From Spirochaetota bacterium (lineage in GTDB: Bacteria; Spirochaetota; UBA4802; JAFGDQ01), in contig JAFGDQ010000002.1 of the NCBI GenBank assembly GCA_016932015.1, forward strand, positions 1 to 45,317: 45,317 bases of DNA, read 5' to 3'. Of this stretch, positions 1-8,377 are shown in pieces (position 1 is the stretch's first letter; every line of letters begins with the position of its first letter). Below the pieces are notes generated by a model that searched no databases, was not told the DNA's origin, and saw only the letters and a program-made list of their open reading frames with translations. The position numbers and the translations under genes were made by a program.

Positions 1-146
1 AATAGAGAACGTTTTAAAAATGCCATCCTGTTCCATTTAGGTGGGTTGGATGTCATGCCTGCTCTCACCATATAGTCTGAAGAGCCATACTTTATTATAT
101 GTTCTATAGCCCAACATAATATTGAGCGGCAAAATAACTTCAACAT
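1..146 (-). CDS. Possible 5' end of a gene running off the left edge
   Basis: On the minus strand an ATG at 144-146 opens a frame with no stop codon to the window edge (48 codons visible). The residues near the edge (for example SDYMVRAGMTSNPPKWNRM) read like ordinary protein. No convincing ribosome binding site precedes the ATG and I do not recognise a family. It could be the start of a real gene or a chance open frame in AT-rich DNA. Confidence 0.25.
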   Translation of the reverse strand, partial: MLKLFCRSILCWAIEHIIKYGSSDYMVRAGMTSNPPKWNRMAFLKRSL

Positions 147-564
147 AAATGTCTAATATTAGAAATGCATAAATAATTTAAAAGTCATCTTTTTGTCTTA
201 ACTTAAAATTACTTAGTAATCCTGACCTGCAAAAAAGCATTGAAACAGCAATTTCCAAATATCTCATTAAATAACCGCATGCATATCCCGGGAAATAAAC
301 GTAATTTTCACAAAGAAAAGTAAATAATCAATAGCAGTAACAAAAACCGGAACAAAAGCTGTTTATATCTCTATTTAAAAACAGCCGGAATTCTCAAGGT
401 TAAATAAACAAAATACCCGGAAAACAAAAGTGGAACACAAACAGATTATTTTAAAACAAGGTGAGCGCTGCAGGCAGTCAAATATATTTATACATCTAAA
501 AAAATATAACGATATGTCAATGTAATTATTCAATATTTATGTAATTTTCATGATAAATATAATT
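147..564. other. Intergenic region, no gene seen
   Basis: This stretch is AT-rich with stops in all frames. I see no RNA gene, repeat array or convincing promoter. It lies downstream of the gene at 613-1245 and contains nothing I can name. Confidence 0.5.
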
Positions 565-599
565 TTCAGCGCTCTTCTGACCGGCAAAAGAGCGCTGAA
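565..599 (-). terminator. Hairpin downstream of the 613-1245 gene
   Basis: A perfect 12-bp inverted repeat (565-576 with 588-599, arm TTCAGCGCTCTT) encloses an 11-nt loop. It sits just after the stop codon of the minus-strand gene and is followed on that strand by an A/T-rich tract (AATTATATTT). This fits an intrinsic terminator, although the T-run is imperfect. Confidence 0.6.
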
Positions 600-612
600 T
601 TTCGCAGTCGTG

Positions 613-1245
613 TTATGCTCCTGCTGCCGTTGTTATGCTTGCTGCGGCGGATATAGTTACCGCGTTTGCATAGTCTGCATCTGAAGCAATTGCGTAGACA
701 TGATATTCCGCACCGGGCTCAAGGCCGGCAATACTGAATGGTGACGCCGGGTCTGCACCGGCTTCGTGCATGCTGACTATATGCGCCGGTTTTCCGTTTA
801 CCGATCTTTGAGTGAAGAATATTACATGTCTTTGCTCCTGGCTTACAGGCAGGATAAATTCGCATATTATCTCTCCTGAAGCAGGTGACGGTCCTGCGGC
901 CAGTGACAATGGCTCGTTTTCGCCTGTGCTTTTAAAAAGCTCCATTGCAGTATTGTCAAGTATACGGCTCAGGTTTGCTTTTATGAAAGCGTTGTAGCCT
1001 GACATGTTTATATTCTGTTCCTGCGCGTATGCGTCCCATGTCGCATGCAGTGTGCTGCCGGTATTTTTCCATATTGATACTGCTGTTGCGAATGCGTTTC
1101 TTATCTCGAGCTGTCTTTCGCTGCTGCCTCCTGAACGGGATGTGTACTGTCTTACGTAATTTGTGTCTTTCCATTTGGAAAATACTACGTTACCCATTCT
1201 GTTTCTTACATCTGTTATTATTGGACTTAATGTTATTTTTGACAT
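613..1245 (-). CDS. Two-domain protein of unknown function with C-terminal fibronectin-III-like domain
   Basis: This is a 210-residue protein with a good Shine-Dalgarno (AAAGGAG) before the ATG. Residues 1-95 form a distinctive unit beginning MSKITLSPIITDVR with conserved-looking GNVVFSKWKDTNYVR and WDAYA segments. Residues about 105-207 look like an Ig/fibronectin-III beta-sandwich, with the pattern ISIAGLEPGAEYHVYAIA-like typical of Fn3 strands (here SIAGLEPGAEYHVYAI). No signal peptide or membrane segment is visible. The N-terminal part recalls small DUF6266-like proteins, but that is only an impression. The gene is isolated, with its own hairpin terminator downstream. Its role is unknown; a structural or adhesive function is guesswork. 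Confidence 0.75.
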   Translation of the reverse strand: MSKITLSPIITDVRNRMGNVVFSKWKDTNYVRQYTSRSGGSSERQLEIRNAFATAVSIWKNTGSTLHATWDAYAQEQNINMSGYNAFIKANLSRILDNTAMELFKSTGENEPLSLAAGPSPASGEIICEFILPVSQEQRHVIFFTQRSVNGKPAHIVSMHEAGADPASPFSIAGLEPGAEYHVYAIASDADYANAVTISAAASITTAAGA

Positions 1246-2013
1246 TTTGTGTCTCCTTTTATTATTTTAATTTTTCAGGTCTTGTTTGTTATATCCCGTT
1301 CATGTTCAGCATTTGCCCGGCCGGTTTCCGGACTTCTCCTTTTCTGCTTCAGGTGTCCGGAGGCTTCTGCTGTCTTTGAGCGGAAATTTTTTTGCCTGTA
1401 TATATATATACAAAAACACCTTACATTCCGGATCTCATGTTTCATGATATGTCCTGAACCGGCCGGCATTTTTTTCTTCGGGGCTAATAACACCTGCTTG
1501 TTTCCAGGAATGAATTTTCTGTTGCGGAAAAAATTAAAAAGCCCGGCATTTCATGCTAAAATATCTTATGCTAAAGTATCTGCCTTCTGAACGGCTTTGA
1601 AACGGCTTTGAAACGAAGAAAGCTGCTGCGGCAGCGGATTTATTTTTTTTGAATTTTTTTTGAAAAAATTAAAAATTTTTGTCTTTTTTATACAAATTTG
1701 AGTTTTCTTTGTAAGGTTTTTTTGTATATTAATATAACAGCTTCTTAATATAATTTTAGTACTCAAGTTTAGCTTACAAATTTTTATAAAAGCTGTTTCT
1801 TTCCTCTTGCTTTATCCGGCTTTATTAATCTTTAGCATTGTTTAACCGGTTAACGGTTTCCGAAAACAGCAGATCATTGTTTTATGATTTTAATTTACTT
1901 TTCCGGAAAGACTTTTCTGTTTTGATTTTTTTTGCAGTATCAGAATAACCATCCCGCTTCAGGGGTAAAAACAAAAGAAATTATATTTTATCATATTACA
2001 GGAGAATAACAAA
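1246..2013. other. Long AT-rich intergenic region between divergent genes
   Basis: About 770 bases separate the divergent genes at 613-1245 and 2014-2616. The region has a run of alternating TA near 1398-1411, two short tandem repeats (1553-1612) and long T/A homopolymers near 1645-1690. Open frames here have no coding character. Promoters for both flanking genes must lie here but I cannot place them with confidence. Confidence 0.5.
1553..1612. repeat. Two short tandem duplications
   Basis: ATGCTAAAATATCTT (1553-1567) is followed directly by ATGCTAAAGTATCTG (1568-1582), an imperfect 15-bp tandem pair. Eight bases later ACGGCTTTGAA occurs twice in tandem (1591-1601 and 1602-1612). They are too few to be an array and may be replication-slippage products or binding half-sites. 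Confidence 0.6.
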
Positions 2014-2616
2014 ATGAATTTTAAACTTACAAAAGAAAAAGAGATTTTAATTGCAAAGGGCATGATGGATGGTGACAAGAAGTCATATACTGAATTTGTT
2101 GAGCTTTTTTCGCCGGTCATTTACAGGGAGTGTATGAAATTTTCGGATGATTCTGATGATGCCGACGATCATTTGAATGAAATTCTGATTCGCGTTGTTA
2201 TAACAATAGGCAGATTTGATTCTGAGAAGGGCAGCATGTATACCTGGGTAATTACTCTTTCGCGTAATTATTTAAAAAATAATTATTTGAAAAAGCAGGA
2301 TGAACCTGAGCTTGTATGTTATGAGCAGGACGCTCTTGAGCTTTATGTTAAAAGACCTTTTGTTGCGGAGGATGTCAGTACTGATAATGATGAAGACGGC
2401 GAGAATATACCGGACCTGATAAAGCTGAGGAAAGCGCTCGCGGTTATGAGCAAACGCGACAGGAGCATACTCTTTTTCAGGGCAGACGGCTTCAGTTATG
2501 AAAATATCGGAGATTTTCTCGGCATAAAAAGCGGGACTGCAATGACTGCGTATTCGAGGGCTGTCAGCAAAATAAAAAAGATGTTTGAAAATTCGGACGC
2601 TGTTCAGTGCTGCTGA
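2014..2616 (+). CDS. RNA polymerase sigma-70 family factor (ECF-like)
   Basis: A 200-residue protein preceded by AGGAGAATAAC and an ATG. Residues about 20-100 match sigma region 2 (EFVELFSPVIYRECM, then DADDHLNEILIRVV and SMYTWVITLSRNYLKN, corresponding to core-binding and -10-recognition helices). Residues about 140-195 match region 4 with a helix-turn-helix (LAVMSKRDRSILFFRADG, then SYENIGDFLGI). Region 3 is absent, replaced by an acidic linker, as in extracytoplasmic-function factors. No anti-sigma gene is adjacent: the next gene is on the opposite strand and the previous one is divergent. The size and domain order are normal for the family; what it regulates cannot be read from the sequence. 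Confidence 0.88.
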   Translation: MNFKLTKEKEILIAKGMMDGDKKSYTEFVELFSPVIYRECMKFSDDSDDADDHLNEILIRVVITIGRFDSEKGSMYTWVITLSRNYLKNNYLKKQDEPELVCYEQDALELYVKRPFVAEDVSTDNDEDGENIPDLIKLRKALAVMSKRDRSILFFRADGFSYENIGDFLGIKSGTAMTAYSRAVSKIKKMFENSDAVQCC

Positions 2617-2796
2617 AAATCAGTAATTTTTTTGTGATTATAGCATCTGTACAATTGTAATATTACATGTATTCATTTTTGAAAAAATTTCATTGCGCAT
2701 GGATTTGACGAATACAAAAAATTTACCTTTTCTTTTGCAGGCATCCTGACATCATAAGCAATCGCTCTCTTAATCCGCTGACAGATCTTTTTATTT

Positions 2797-2826
2797 AAAA
2801 AGCCCGCTTTACAGCAGCGGGCTTTT
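2797..2826. terminator. Bidirectional intrinsic terminator
   Basis: Stem AAAAGCCCGCT pairs with AGCGGGCTTTT around a 7-nt loop, flanked by A-rich and T-rich sequence on both sides. It lies between the convergent sigma factor gene and the lipoprotein gene, so it can serve both. Confidence 0.88.
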
Positions 2827-2854
2827 GTTTAAAATTTATTTAATGTCAGAAATT

Positions 2855-3874
2855 TTACGGCATTTCTGTTGGTTTCATTAGTCCCATACTGCCTGCCTGA
2901 CCGTTAAAATCTGATGCTTGAATAACTATTTCAATATTACTTATTGCATCAAAATAATCATCGTCTGCAAACATTGTATCTACTTCGGTTTTATAGGATA
3001 AGGTACTGGTATCTAAACCTAAGTCATCTAAATCCTGTAAGTCGGCTTCCGCAGCGTCAGCAGGAATTTCAAAATACTGGTCATTCAGACCTCCATTGTC
3101 AGATACTCTGAAAAGCGAGTATTCCCCGGATCCTTGCGATACACCTGAGCCAATGTACCATGCGCAATACATTTGATCTGTTTCGTCGTCATCCCAGTTC
3201 CATTTTGAGCTTCTTAAATCAGTGAATGTATGCGTTTCAGAGTTCCCGGTAAGATGTGTCCTTAATGAGAATTTAGTATTTTCACTGCTGGTGCCTGTAG
3301 CACCATAATCCACAAAGCATACAAGATCGATGTCTATGTCATGAGTAGATTCATTGTAGTTTCCTTCCAGTATGCCGTATTCCTCGCTTGTTGTATTATC
3401 TATGTACCAGCAAAGCAGTGCGTAGCTTATATCACCATCCCTTTTTGTGGCGAAATAGTTGGCCCCGTCAGGGCTTTCCTGAATCAGGTATTTATCGTAC
3501 GTCTGGGAAGTACTCCTTAAAATATAAGGTGATGTCATTGGTGTATCTGAAATTGATGTTCCGTTCTCATCGCATGAATTAAAAAACTGGCCTGCCTGAT
3601 ACATCAGCTTATAAATATTATCTAGTCCTATAGTGCCTTCATCCGTATTCGGGTCGTAATCCCTGAACATTGTATAGATTTCATAAACAGGGTTCCCCCA
3701 GTTCCAGTTGTCTCCGGCCGGAGCCTTCTTCGAACTTGCATCAAAAACCGGTGCTGTATTTTTTGCTGCTTCGAAGAATATATTGGAGCTGCTTGAGGAA
3801 TCATCATCACTGCCGCAGGCAGAGAAAGCGAATACGACAATAAGAAATAAACAAAAAAGGCTGTTTTTTTTCAT
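2855..3874 (-). CDS. Hypothetical lipoprotein
   Basis: The 339-residue product starts with a lipoprotein signal: lysines, a hydrophobic core and a lipobox FSAC ending at Cys20, followed by a Ser/Asp-rich linker (GSDDDSSSSS) typical of exported lipoproteins. A GGAGG ribosome site lies before the ATG. The mature part is acidic, rich in Asp, Tyr and Trp, with no membrane segment or repeat I can recognise. The protein is probably anchored to the periplasmic or outer face of the envelope. The gene stands alone between a terminator and a long intergenic region. I do not recognise its family. Confidence 0.8.
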   Translation of the reverse strand: MKKNSLFCLFLIVVFAFSACGSDDDSSSSSNIFFEAAKNTAPVFDASSKKAPAGDNWNWGNPVYEIYTMFRDYDPNTDEGTIGLDNIYKLMYQAGQFFNSCDENGTSISDTPMTSPYILRSTSQTYDKYLIQESPDGANYFATKRDGDISYALLCWYIDNTTSEEYGILEGNYNESTHDIDIDLVCFVDYGATGTSSENTKFSLRTHLTGNSETHTFTDLRSSKWNWDDDETDQMYCAWYIGSGVSQGSGEYSLFRVSDNGGLNDQYFEIPADAAEADLQDLDDLGLDTSTLSYKTEVDTMFADDDYFDAISNIEIVIQASDFNGQAGSMGLMKPTEMP

Positions 3875-4248
3875 GAAAAACCTCCGTTTTTTATTATGAA
3901 TTTAACTCTTTCTGGTGAGTTTTTATTACTGTCAAGTATATCATCTGTGAATGAAAAAGTCAAGAATCGGAAAAGGATAAAGAAGAATCAGATATTCGCA
4001 GCTTTAAAAACCTTCAGTAATTAAATTTGCGGGAACTAGAACAGTACTTTAAAAAACAGATTTGTTTCCTGTTTTAAAAAAACTCCCGGTTCATTACTAA
4101 TGCTATCACCCATAAGGCCTGAACGGATAGAAAGGTTTTTGAACCGTCCGGTTAATTCTTGAAAGCCGTATATGAATTTATTGGTAACTAATCAGCTACC
4201 TCTTCGCAATAAGGAATAATTGCATTAATTGATTCTTTTCTTTCGTCA
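3875..4248. other. Intergenic region with a possible coding remnant
   Basis: Between the lipoprotein start and the TetR stop there are 374 bases. On the minus strand, 4036-4195 is an open stretch of about 52 codons without an obvious start (for example FIYGFQELTGRFKNL, then SIRSGLMGDSISNEPG). The alternating pattern would suit strands of an outer-membrane barrel. It may be the remnant of a gene downstream of tetR, or chance. No other feature was seen. Confidence 0.3.
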
Positions 4249-4827
4249 TCAGTTCTTCCGCAGTATGTCTGCAATGCAGTTATAATCCGGAACTAAAGCT
4301 TCCGGATGCCAGAAAAATGTTTCGGCCAGGCCCTGAATTGCTCCCCAGAAAACGAGCGCAAGGGTTAACGGATCGCCGCTCTTTATTGATTTATTCTTTT
4401 GCCCGCTGATAATCAGCGGAACTGACGCATTAATCATCAGATTCGACTTTTTCAATGTTTTTGCGTTAAACGGAATTGATTTTTGAGTCATTACCTGGTT
4501 CTCGAGCAGAAAAAGATATTTGGTATTCTCTTCGGAAAACGACTCCAGAATCGCCTTTGCTATTCCGGAAAAAATATTAACCGGATCATTTTCCGATGCA
4601 AGAAATTCTTTTATTTTTGAAACACCCTCTTCAGACTGTTTTAACAGTTCTTTGAGAATGTCCTGCTTTGCAGGAAAATAATGAAATATAAGCCCTACGC
4701 TGATACCTGTTTTCTTCGCAATATCGCGTACTGTGGTTCCGTGATACCCGTTCGTTACGAACAATTTCAGGCTTGTATTCAGAATATTTTCTCTCTGCTT
4801 TGCTACCTGTTCAGCCCTGTTTCCCAT
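4249..4827 (-). CDS. TetR/AcrR-family transcriptional regulator
   Basis: I chose the ATG at 4827 because CCTCC on the plus strand at 4833-4837 gives a GGAGG site 5 bases before it; the longer frame to 4872 begins with TTG and lacks a site. The 192-residue protein has a TetR N-terminal DNA-binding domain: residues 11-25 (QRENILNTSLKLFV), then NGYHGTTVRDIAKKTG and SVGLIFHYFPAKQDIL, the classic helix-turn-helix. The rest is the variable ligand-binding helical domain. It is divergent from the OmpV/glycosidase genes, with a palindrome in the shared 286-bp gap, so it probably represses that operon and itself. The ligand is unknown; a sugar derivative or a toxic hydrophobic molecule are both possible. 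Confidence 0.9.
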   Translation of the reverse strand: MGNRAEQVAKQRENILNTSLKLFVTNGYHGTTVRDIAKKTGISVGLIFHYFPAKQDILKELLKQSEEGVSKIKEFLASENDPVNIFSGIAKAILESFSEENTKYLFLLENQVMTQKSIPFNAKTLKKSNLMINASVPLIISGQKNKSIKSGDPLTLALVFWGAIQGLAETFFWHPEALVPDYNCIADILRKN

Positions 4828-4960
4828 TTCAGCCTCCGGTTCAGAGAATCCTGTTTCTAACTGCTTTGTCAATAAAAATGATGAATTCCGGGTATTAATC
4901 AGCAGTCATTCATATTTCGCAAAAAAAAGTAACTCAGGCGAGCTTAAAGAGTGTTACATT

Positions 4961-4984
4961 ATTATTGATCAATTGCTCAATAAT
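4961..4984. promoter_or_regulatory. Probable TetR operator (24-bp palindrome)
   Basis: Arms ATTATTGA and TCAATAAT surround a central CAATTG; the whole 24 bp is its own reverse complement except for one base pair (position 9 T against position 16 C). It lies between the divergent tetR-type gene and the OmpV gene. Length and symmetry fit TetR-family operators. Confidence 0.7.
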
Positions 4985-5113
4985 TTTTCTGAAAGCATTC
5001 ACCCTTTAAGCAAATGACCAATGAATATGTTCGGAATAAAACCATTCGCAATTCCCGGCCGGGATTTCTGAAGAGAAAGAGTTCCATTCATATAATAAAC
5101 AACGGAGAATTAT

Positions 5114-5998
5114 ATGCATTTTAAAACAATTGTGTTTTTTAAAAACATAATCAGCCGGAAAATTCCCGCATGCAAACAGCGTAAAATAATTTTGTTTCTC
5201 ATTATGGCTTTTATTGTCTGTGCAAACGCGGAATTGTACGCGCAAGCGCCCTCCCCTCTTGCCCACTGGCAATATTCAGCCGGAGAAGTTATGGCGAAAC
5301 TCGGCGGCCCGCTGCCGGACTGGAGAATAATGCTGGGAATAACCGGCTCGGCAGCTCCATCATACGAAGGCAGCGATAAGTATAAAATAATGCCCGGCGG
5401 ATTTCCGGATATTCGTTTCAGGGATATTGCATTTATATCTGCAGGTGAAGGAATCGGCGTTAATTTACTTCGCGGGCTGACCTGGAGAGCCGGCATTTCA
5501 GCAGGCTATAACCCCGGAAGAAAAAACAATAATGATGACGGTATAAAAGGACTCGATAAAATATCACCTTCGCCTGAAATTGCTGCCTTTGCACAGGTGT
5601 TTATCATGCCGATAGCAATTACAGCGGATATCAGGCGCGCCATAGGCGGTCATAACGGCTGGATAGGAGATTTGGGATTTTATCTGCCTCTTTCCGGCAG
5701 TACTGAACTGGTACTCTTTGCAGGTCCGTCAATTACGATTGCAGATTCAGCTTATATGGATGCTTACTTCGGAATCGATCAAAAGCAGTCAGTTAAATCA
5801 AAACTTCCCGAATACAAGGCTGATGCGTGTGTGAAAAATGTTAATTTCGGAATAACCGCATTATATTATTTTACAGAACATATCTTTATCATTTCCGAAG
5901 CTGCATATGAGCGCCTTTTACTTGATGCTGCTGAAAGTCCTGTTTCTGCAAAAGACGATCAATTCACTGCCGATTTAAGCATAGCCTATTCTTTTTAA
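5114..5998 (+). CDS. MipA/OmpV family outer-membrane protein
   Basis: The 294-residue protein has a signal peptide with a hydrophobic core at about residues 24-40 and likely cleavage near LYAQA (44-45). The mature part shows the MipA/OmpV pattern: DWRIMLGITGSAAPSYEGS near the N-terminus, a conserved PGGFPDIRFRD strand, amphipathic strands throughout and a terminal aromatic (AYSF). Family members are small outer-membrane barrels, some acting as scaffolds for murein hydrolase complexes. RBS CGGAGAATTAT precedes the ATG. The glycosidase gene starts 23 bases after its stop, so the two are likely co-transcribed and controlled by the divergent TetR. A role in sugar or drug passage is inference. Confidence 0.83.
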   Translation: MHFKTIVFFKNIISRKIPACKQRKIILFLIMAFIVCANAELYAQAPSPLAHWQYSAGEVMAKLGGPLPDWRIMLGITGSAAPSYEGSDKYKIMPGGFPDIRFRDIAFISAGEGIGVNLLRGLTWRAGISAGYNPGRKNNNDDGIKGLDKISPSPEIAAFAQVFIMPIAITADIRRAIGGHNGWIGDLGFYLPLSGSTELVLFAGPSITIADSAYMDAYFGIDQKQSVKSKLPEYKADACVKNVNFGITALYYFTEHIFIISEAAYERLLLDAAESPVSAKDDQFTADLSIAYSF

Positions 5999-6021
5999 AA
6001 TAAAATAAGGAGCAGAATATT

Positions 6022-8280
6022 ATGAAATCAGTTACATTGACACGTTTAAATTTAAGAAACCGGTCTTTACTTAAAATCTGGTTATTACCATGCTTTATTG
6101 CAATGTTTTTCTTTACCGCAAACAGAAGTGAAGCAGCCGAGTCAGCTGTCAGATTATCGTTAAATCCGGTTAAAGACAATACTGACTGGAAAAAATATGT
6201 GCTGACAACTAAAGGGGATTATGTGTGGCCGCAAAGCGTCAGCGTTAAAGGCAACACCGGAGAGATCAGAAATCCTGAAGGAATTCTTAAAGCAGACCCG
6301 CAGGAGAATTTATCCGATGAACATACAGCAACAATTACAGCAACTGGAGACGGAAGTTCAGCAGTAATTGCTGATCTTGGCACATTAGGAAGCGGTTTTA
6401 TAGAACTTGGAGTCGTAAAAGCTTCGGGTGCTCCCATACGCATGTCTTATGCGGAATATCTTCCCGTACTTGGAAAATGGGGAGACGGAGACACAAGGGA
6501 AAATACCGTATATTTTAAATATGGAGAATCGGGAGGCCCCGATGACAACCCGGACGGCAGAGCCGATGTTTTCCCTCCGCCGCTGATCACCCCGCCAAAG
6601 GCTTATTCGGTTCTGATCAGTCCCGGCATTCGCGGATCGCAGCGGTACATAGCAATAACCCTGGACGGCCCCGGAACGGCAACATTTGATTTTGTTCGTG
6701 TGCGAAAGACAAATTACCGGGGAAAATATGACGGGCATTTTTTGTGCAGCGACGATACTCTCAACAGGGCATGGTACGGCAGCGCGTTTGCAATCGAGCT
6801 TTCAACTGCAAGGGATACGCGCTTCAACCCTGACGCGAACTGGATAATTCTGGACGGGCCTAAGCGGGACAGGACTGTCTGGAACAATGACCTGAGAACA
6901 GTCGGATTATCTGCATACTACCAGGGAATTGATTATCAGAATATTATGAGAGACTGTATTTATCTTTTCGCAGTTCAGCAGGAGCCTGACGGAACTATGC
7001 CTTTTTCAAGCAGGCTTGATGTACCGTTTAAGCCTTATATGGACCCGGGCCCCCCTGACGGCACTCCTGCCGGGTTTGATCTTGCATGGAACCGCTTTCT
7101 GAGAATAGACAGCTTTTCATTATGGTGGATTATACAGCTGGATGATTATCTGAAATACAGCGGCGACATAGCGGCAGTAAGGCCGCTGATGCCTGCTGCA
7201 AGACGCGTAATGGATTTTTTCGGAAAACATACTGAAAAGAACAGCGTACTCTGGGTGACCGGCAGTTACGACGGTAAAATTCCCTATAACTGGCATCCTG
7301 CGGACGAGTGCAAGGGAATAGACGTATATGCCAATGAAGCATATTACGGCGCTCTCCGCTCCATGGCCAGACTCGAACGCATTGCAGCCGGAAATAAAGC
7401 GGCATCTGAAAGGCTTGACCGTCTTGCTGCAAGAGTAAAAAAAGAGCTTGTATCAAGATTCTGGGATGAAAAAGCCGGAGCAATGCTTCATAACTCCAGT
7501 GCAGTGATGCCGGATCATCCTGCAGAGTCAAACGCAGGCGCGCTGCTTTTCAATATTCTTGATACACCTAAAGCAGAAAAAGTCATAACCCATCTTATCG
7601 GAAAACTCGGAACTGAATTCGGCACTCTTACATCCGAGTATAAGGATAATCCGTATATGGCTCAGTATATATCCCCTTACATGATGGCTAATGAGGCTAT
7701 AGGGCGTTTTAATTATAATGACGGCAAAGGAGCTCTTGACCTGATTCGAAAAGCGTGGGGAAACATGCTGAAATACGGGCCGACTCCCTGGGAAGAATCC
7801 GGTATTAACGGAAAACCTGAAAATCCGCGCGCGACAGCTGCAGGACAGGGAATGGGATTCCTGGGCCTTGCACATGCGTGGAGCACTGCTGTTCCGGCGC
7901 TGTCAATGAAGGTCATTGGAGTCACTCCTGTTACTGACGGTTATGCGCGATATAATATTGCTCCGAATCCTGTTGATCTTGAATGGGCACAGGGACGAAT
8001 TCCTGTACCGGGAGGATACATTTCGGTAAAATGGAAGCGCGGGAAAAACAACAGCAGTTTTATTATGACAGTCGAAAGTCCTGTAAACAAAACCGGTGAT
8101 ATTGCGGTTCCTTTGCTGGGATCAAACCGCAATATTGCAATTGACGGAAAGACTGCCTGGAAAAACGGGAAGCCCGCGAACGGATTCACGGCATCGCCCG
8201 TAAAAGATGCTGTTTTGTTTATAGGCATAAAAGGAAATCACACATTCGCATGGATAAAGGAACAGGATCAATACGATTAA
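6022..8280 (+). CDS. Exported alpha-L-rhamnosidase-like six-hairpin glycosidase (GH78-type)
   Basis: This 752-residue protein has an N-terminal signal (hydrophobic stretch about 14-33, cleavage near SEAAES). A beta-sandwich region (about 50-235) is followed by an (alpha/alpha)6 barrel containing DGPKRDRTVWNNDLRTVG, the counterpart of the rhamnosidase DxPxRDER...GD motif, and then FSLWWIIQLDDY, WEESGINGKPENP and a C-terminal sandwich (GVTPVTDGYARYNIAP, LEWAQGRIPVPGGYISVKW), as in GH78 enzymes. It probably acts in the periplasm or outside the cell on rhamnose-containing glycans. The active-site block is divergent, so substrate identity is uncertain. RBS AAGGAGC lies upstream. It is second in the OmpV operon and ends at a strong terminator. 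Confidence 0.85.
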   Translation: MKSVTLTRLNLRNRSLLKIWLLPCFIAMFFFTANRSEAAESAVRLSLNPVKDNTDWKKYVLTTKGDYVWPQSVSVKGNTGEIRNPEGILKADPQENLSDEHTATITATGDGSSAVIADLGTLGSGFIELGVVKASGAPIRMSYAEYLPVLGKWGDGDTRENTVYFKYGESGGPDDNPDGRADVFPPPLITPPKAYSVLISPGIRGSQRYIAITLDGPGTATFDFVRVRKTNYRGKYDGHFLCSDDTLNRAWYGSAFAIELSTARDTRFNPDANWIILDGPKRDRTVWNNDLRTVGLSAYYQGIDYQNIMRDCIYLFAVQQEPDGTMPFSSRLDVPFKPYMDPGPPDGTPAGFDLAWNRFLRIDSFSLWWIIQLDDYLKYSGDIAAVRPLMPAARRVMDFFGKHTEKNSVLWVTGSYDGKIPYNWHPADECKGIDVYANEAYYGALRSMARLERIAAGNKAASERLDRLAARVKKELVSRFWDEKAGAMLHNSSAVMPDHPAESNAGALLFNILDTPKAEKVITHLIGKLGTEFGTLTSEYKDNPYMAQYISPYMMANEAIGRFNYNDGKGALDLIRKAWGNMLKYGPTPWEESGINGKPENPRATAAGQGMGFLGLAHAWSTAVPALSMKVIGVTPVTDGYARYNIAPNPVDLEWAQGRIPVPGGYISVKWKRGKNNSSFIMTVESPVNKTGDIAVPLLGSNRNIAIDGKTAWKNGKPANGFTASPVKDAVLFIGIKGNHTFAWIKEQDQYD

Positions 8281-8291
8281 TTTTTTAATAT

Positions 8292-8324
8292 AACAAAACC
8301 CCCGCAGTCTGCGGGGGTTTTGTT
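8292..8324. terminator. Bidirectional intrinsic terminator
   Basis: A perfect 15-bp stem (AACAAAACCCCCGCA pairing with its complement) closes a 3-nt loop. It lies between the convergent glycosidase and MFS genes, with A/T-rich ends on both strands. Confidence 0.92.
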
Positions 8325-8377
8325 TATTGATTTCCGTTAAAAAAACTATGCGGATTTTTATTATCCGCTAATTACTC

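Noticed and set aside
1249..1590. Open frame on the plus strand, Phe/Cys-rich
   Set aside because: It is low-complexity sequence of unusual composition without motif or ribosome site, in a region expected to hold promoters.
7130..7531. 133-codon open frame antisense to the glycosidase
   Set aside because: It lies opposite a well-supported gene and shows no motif or ribosome site.
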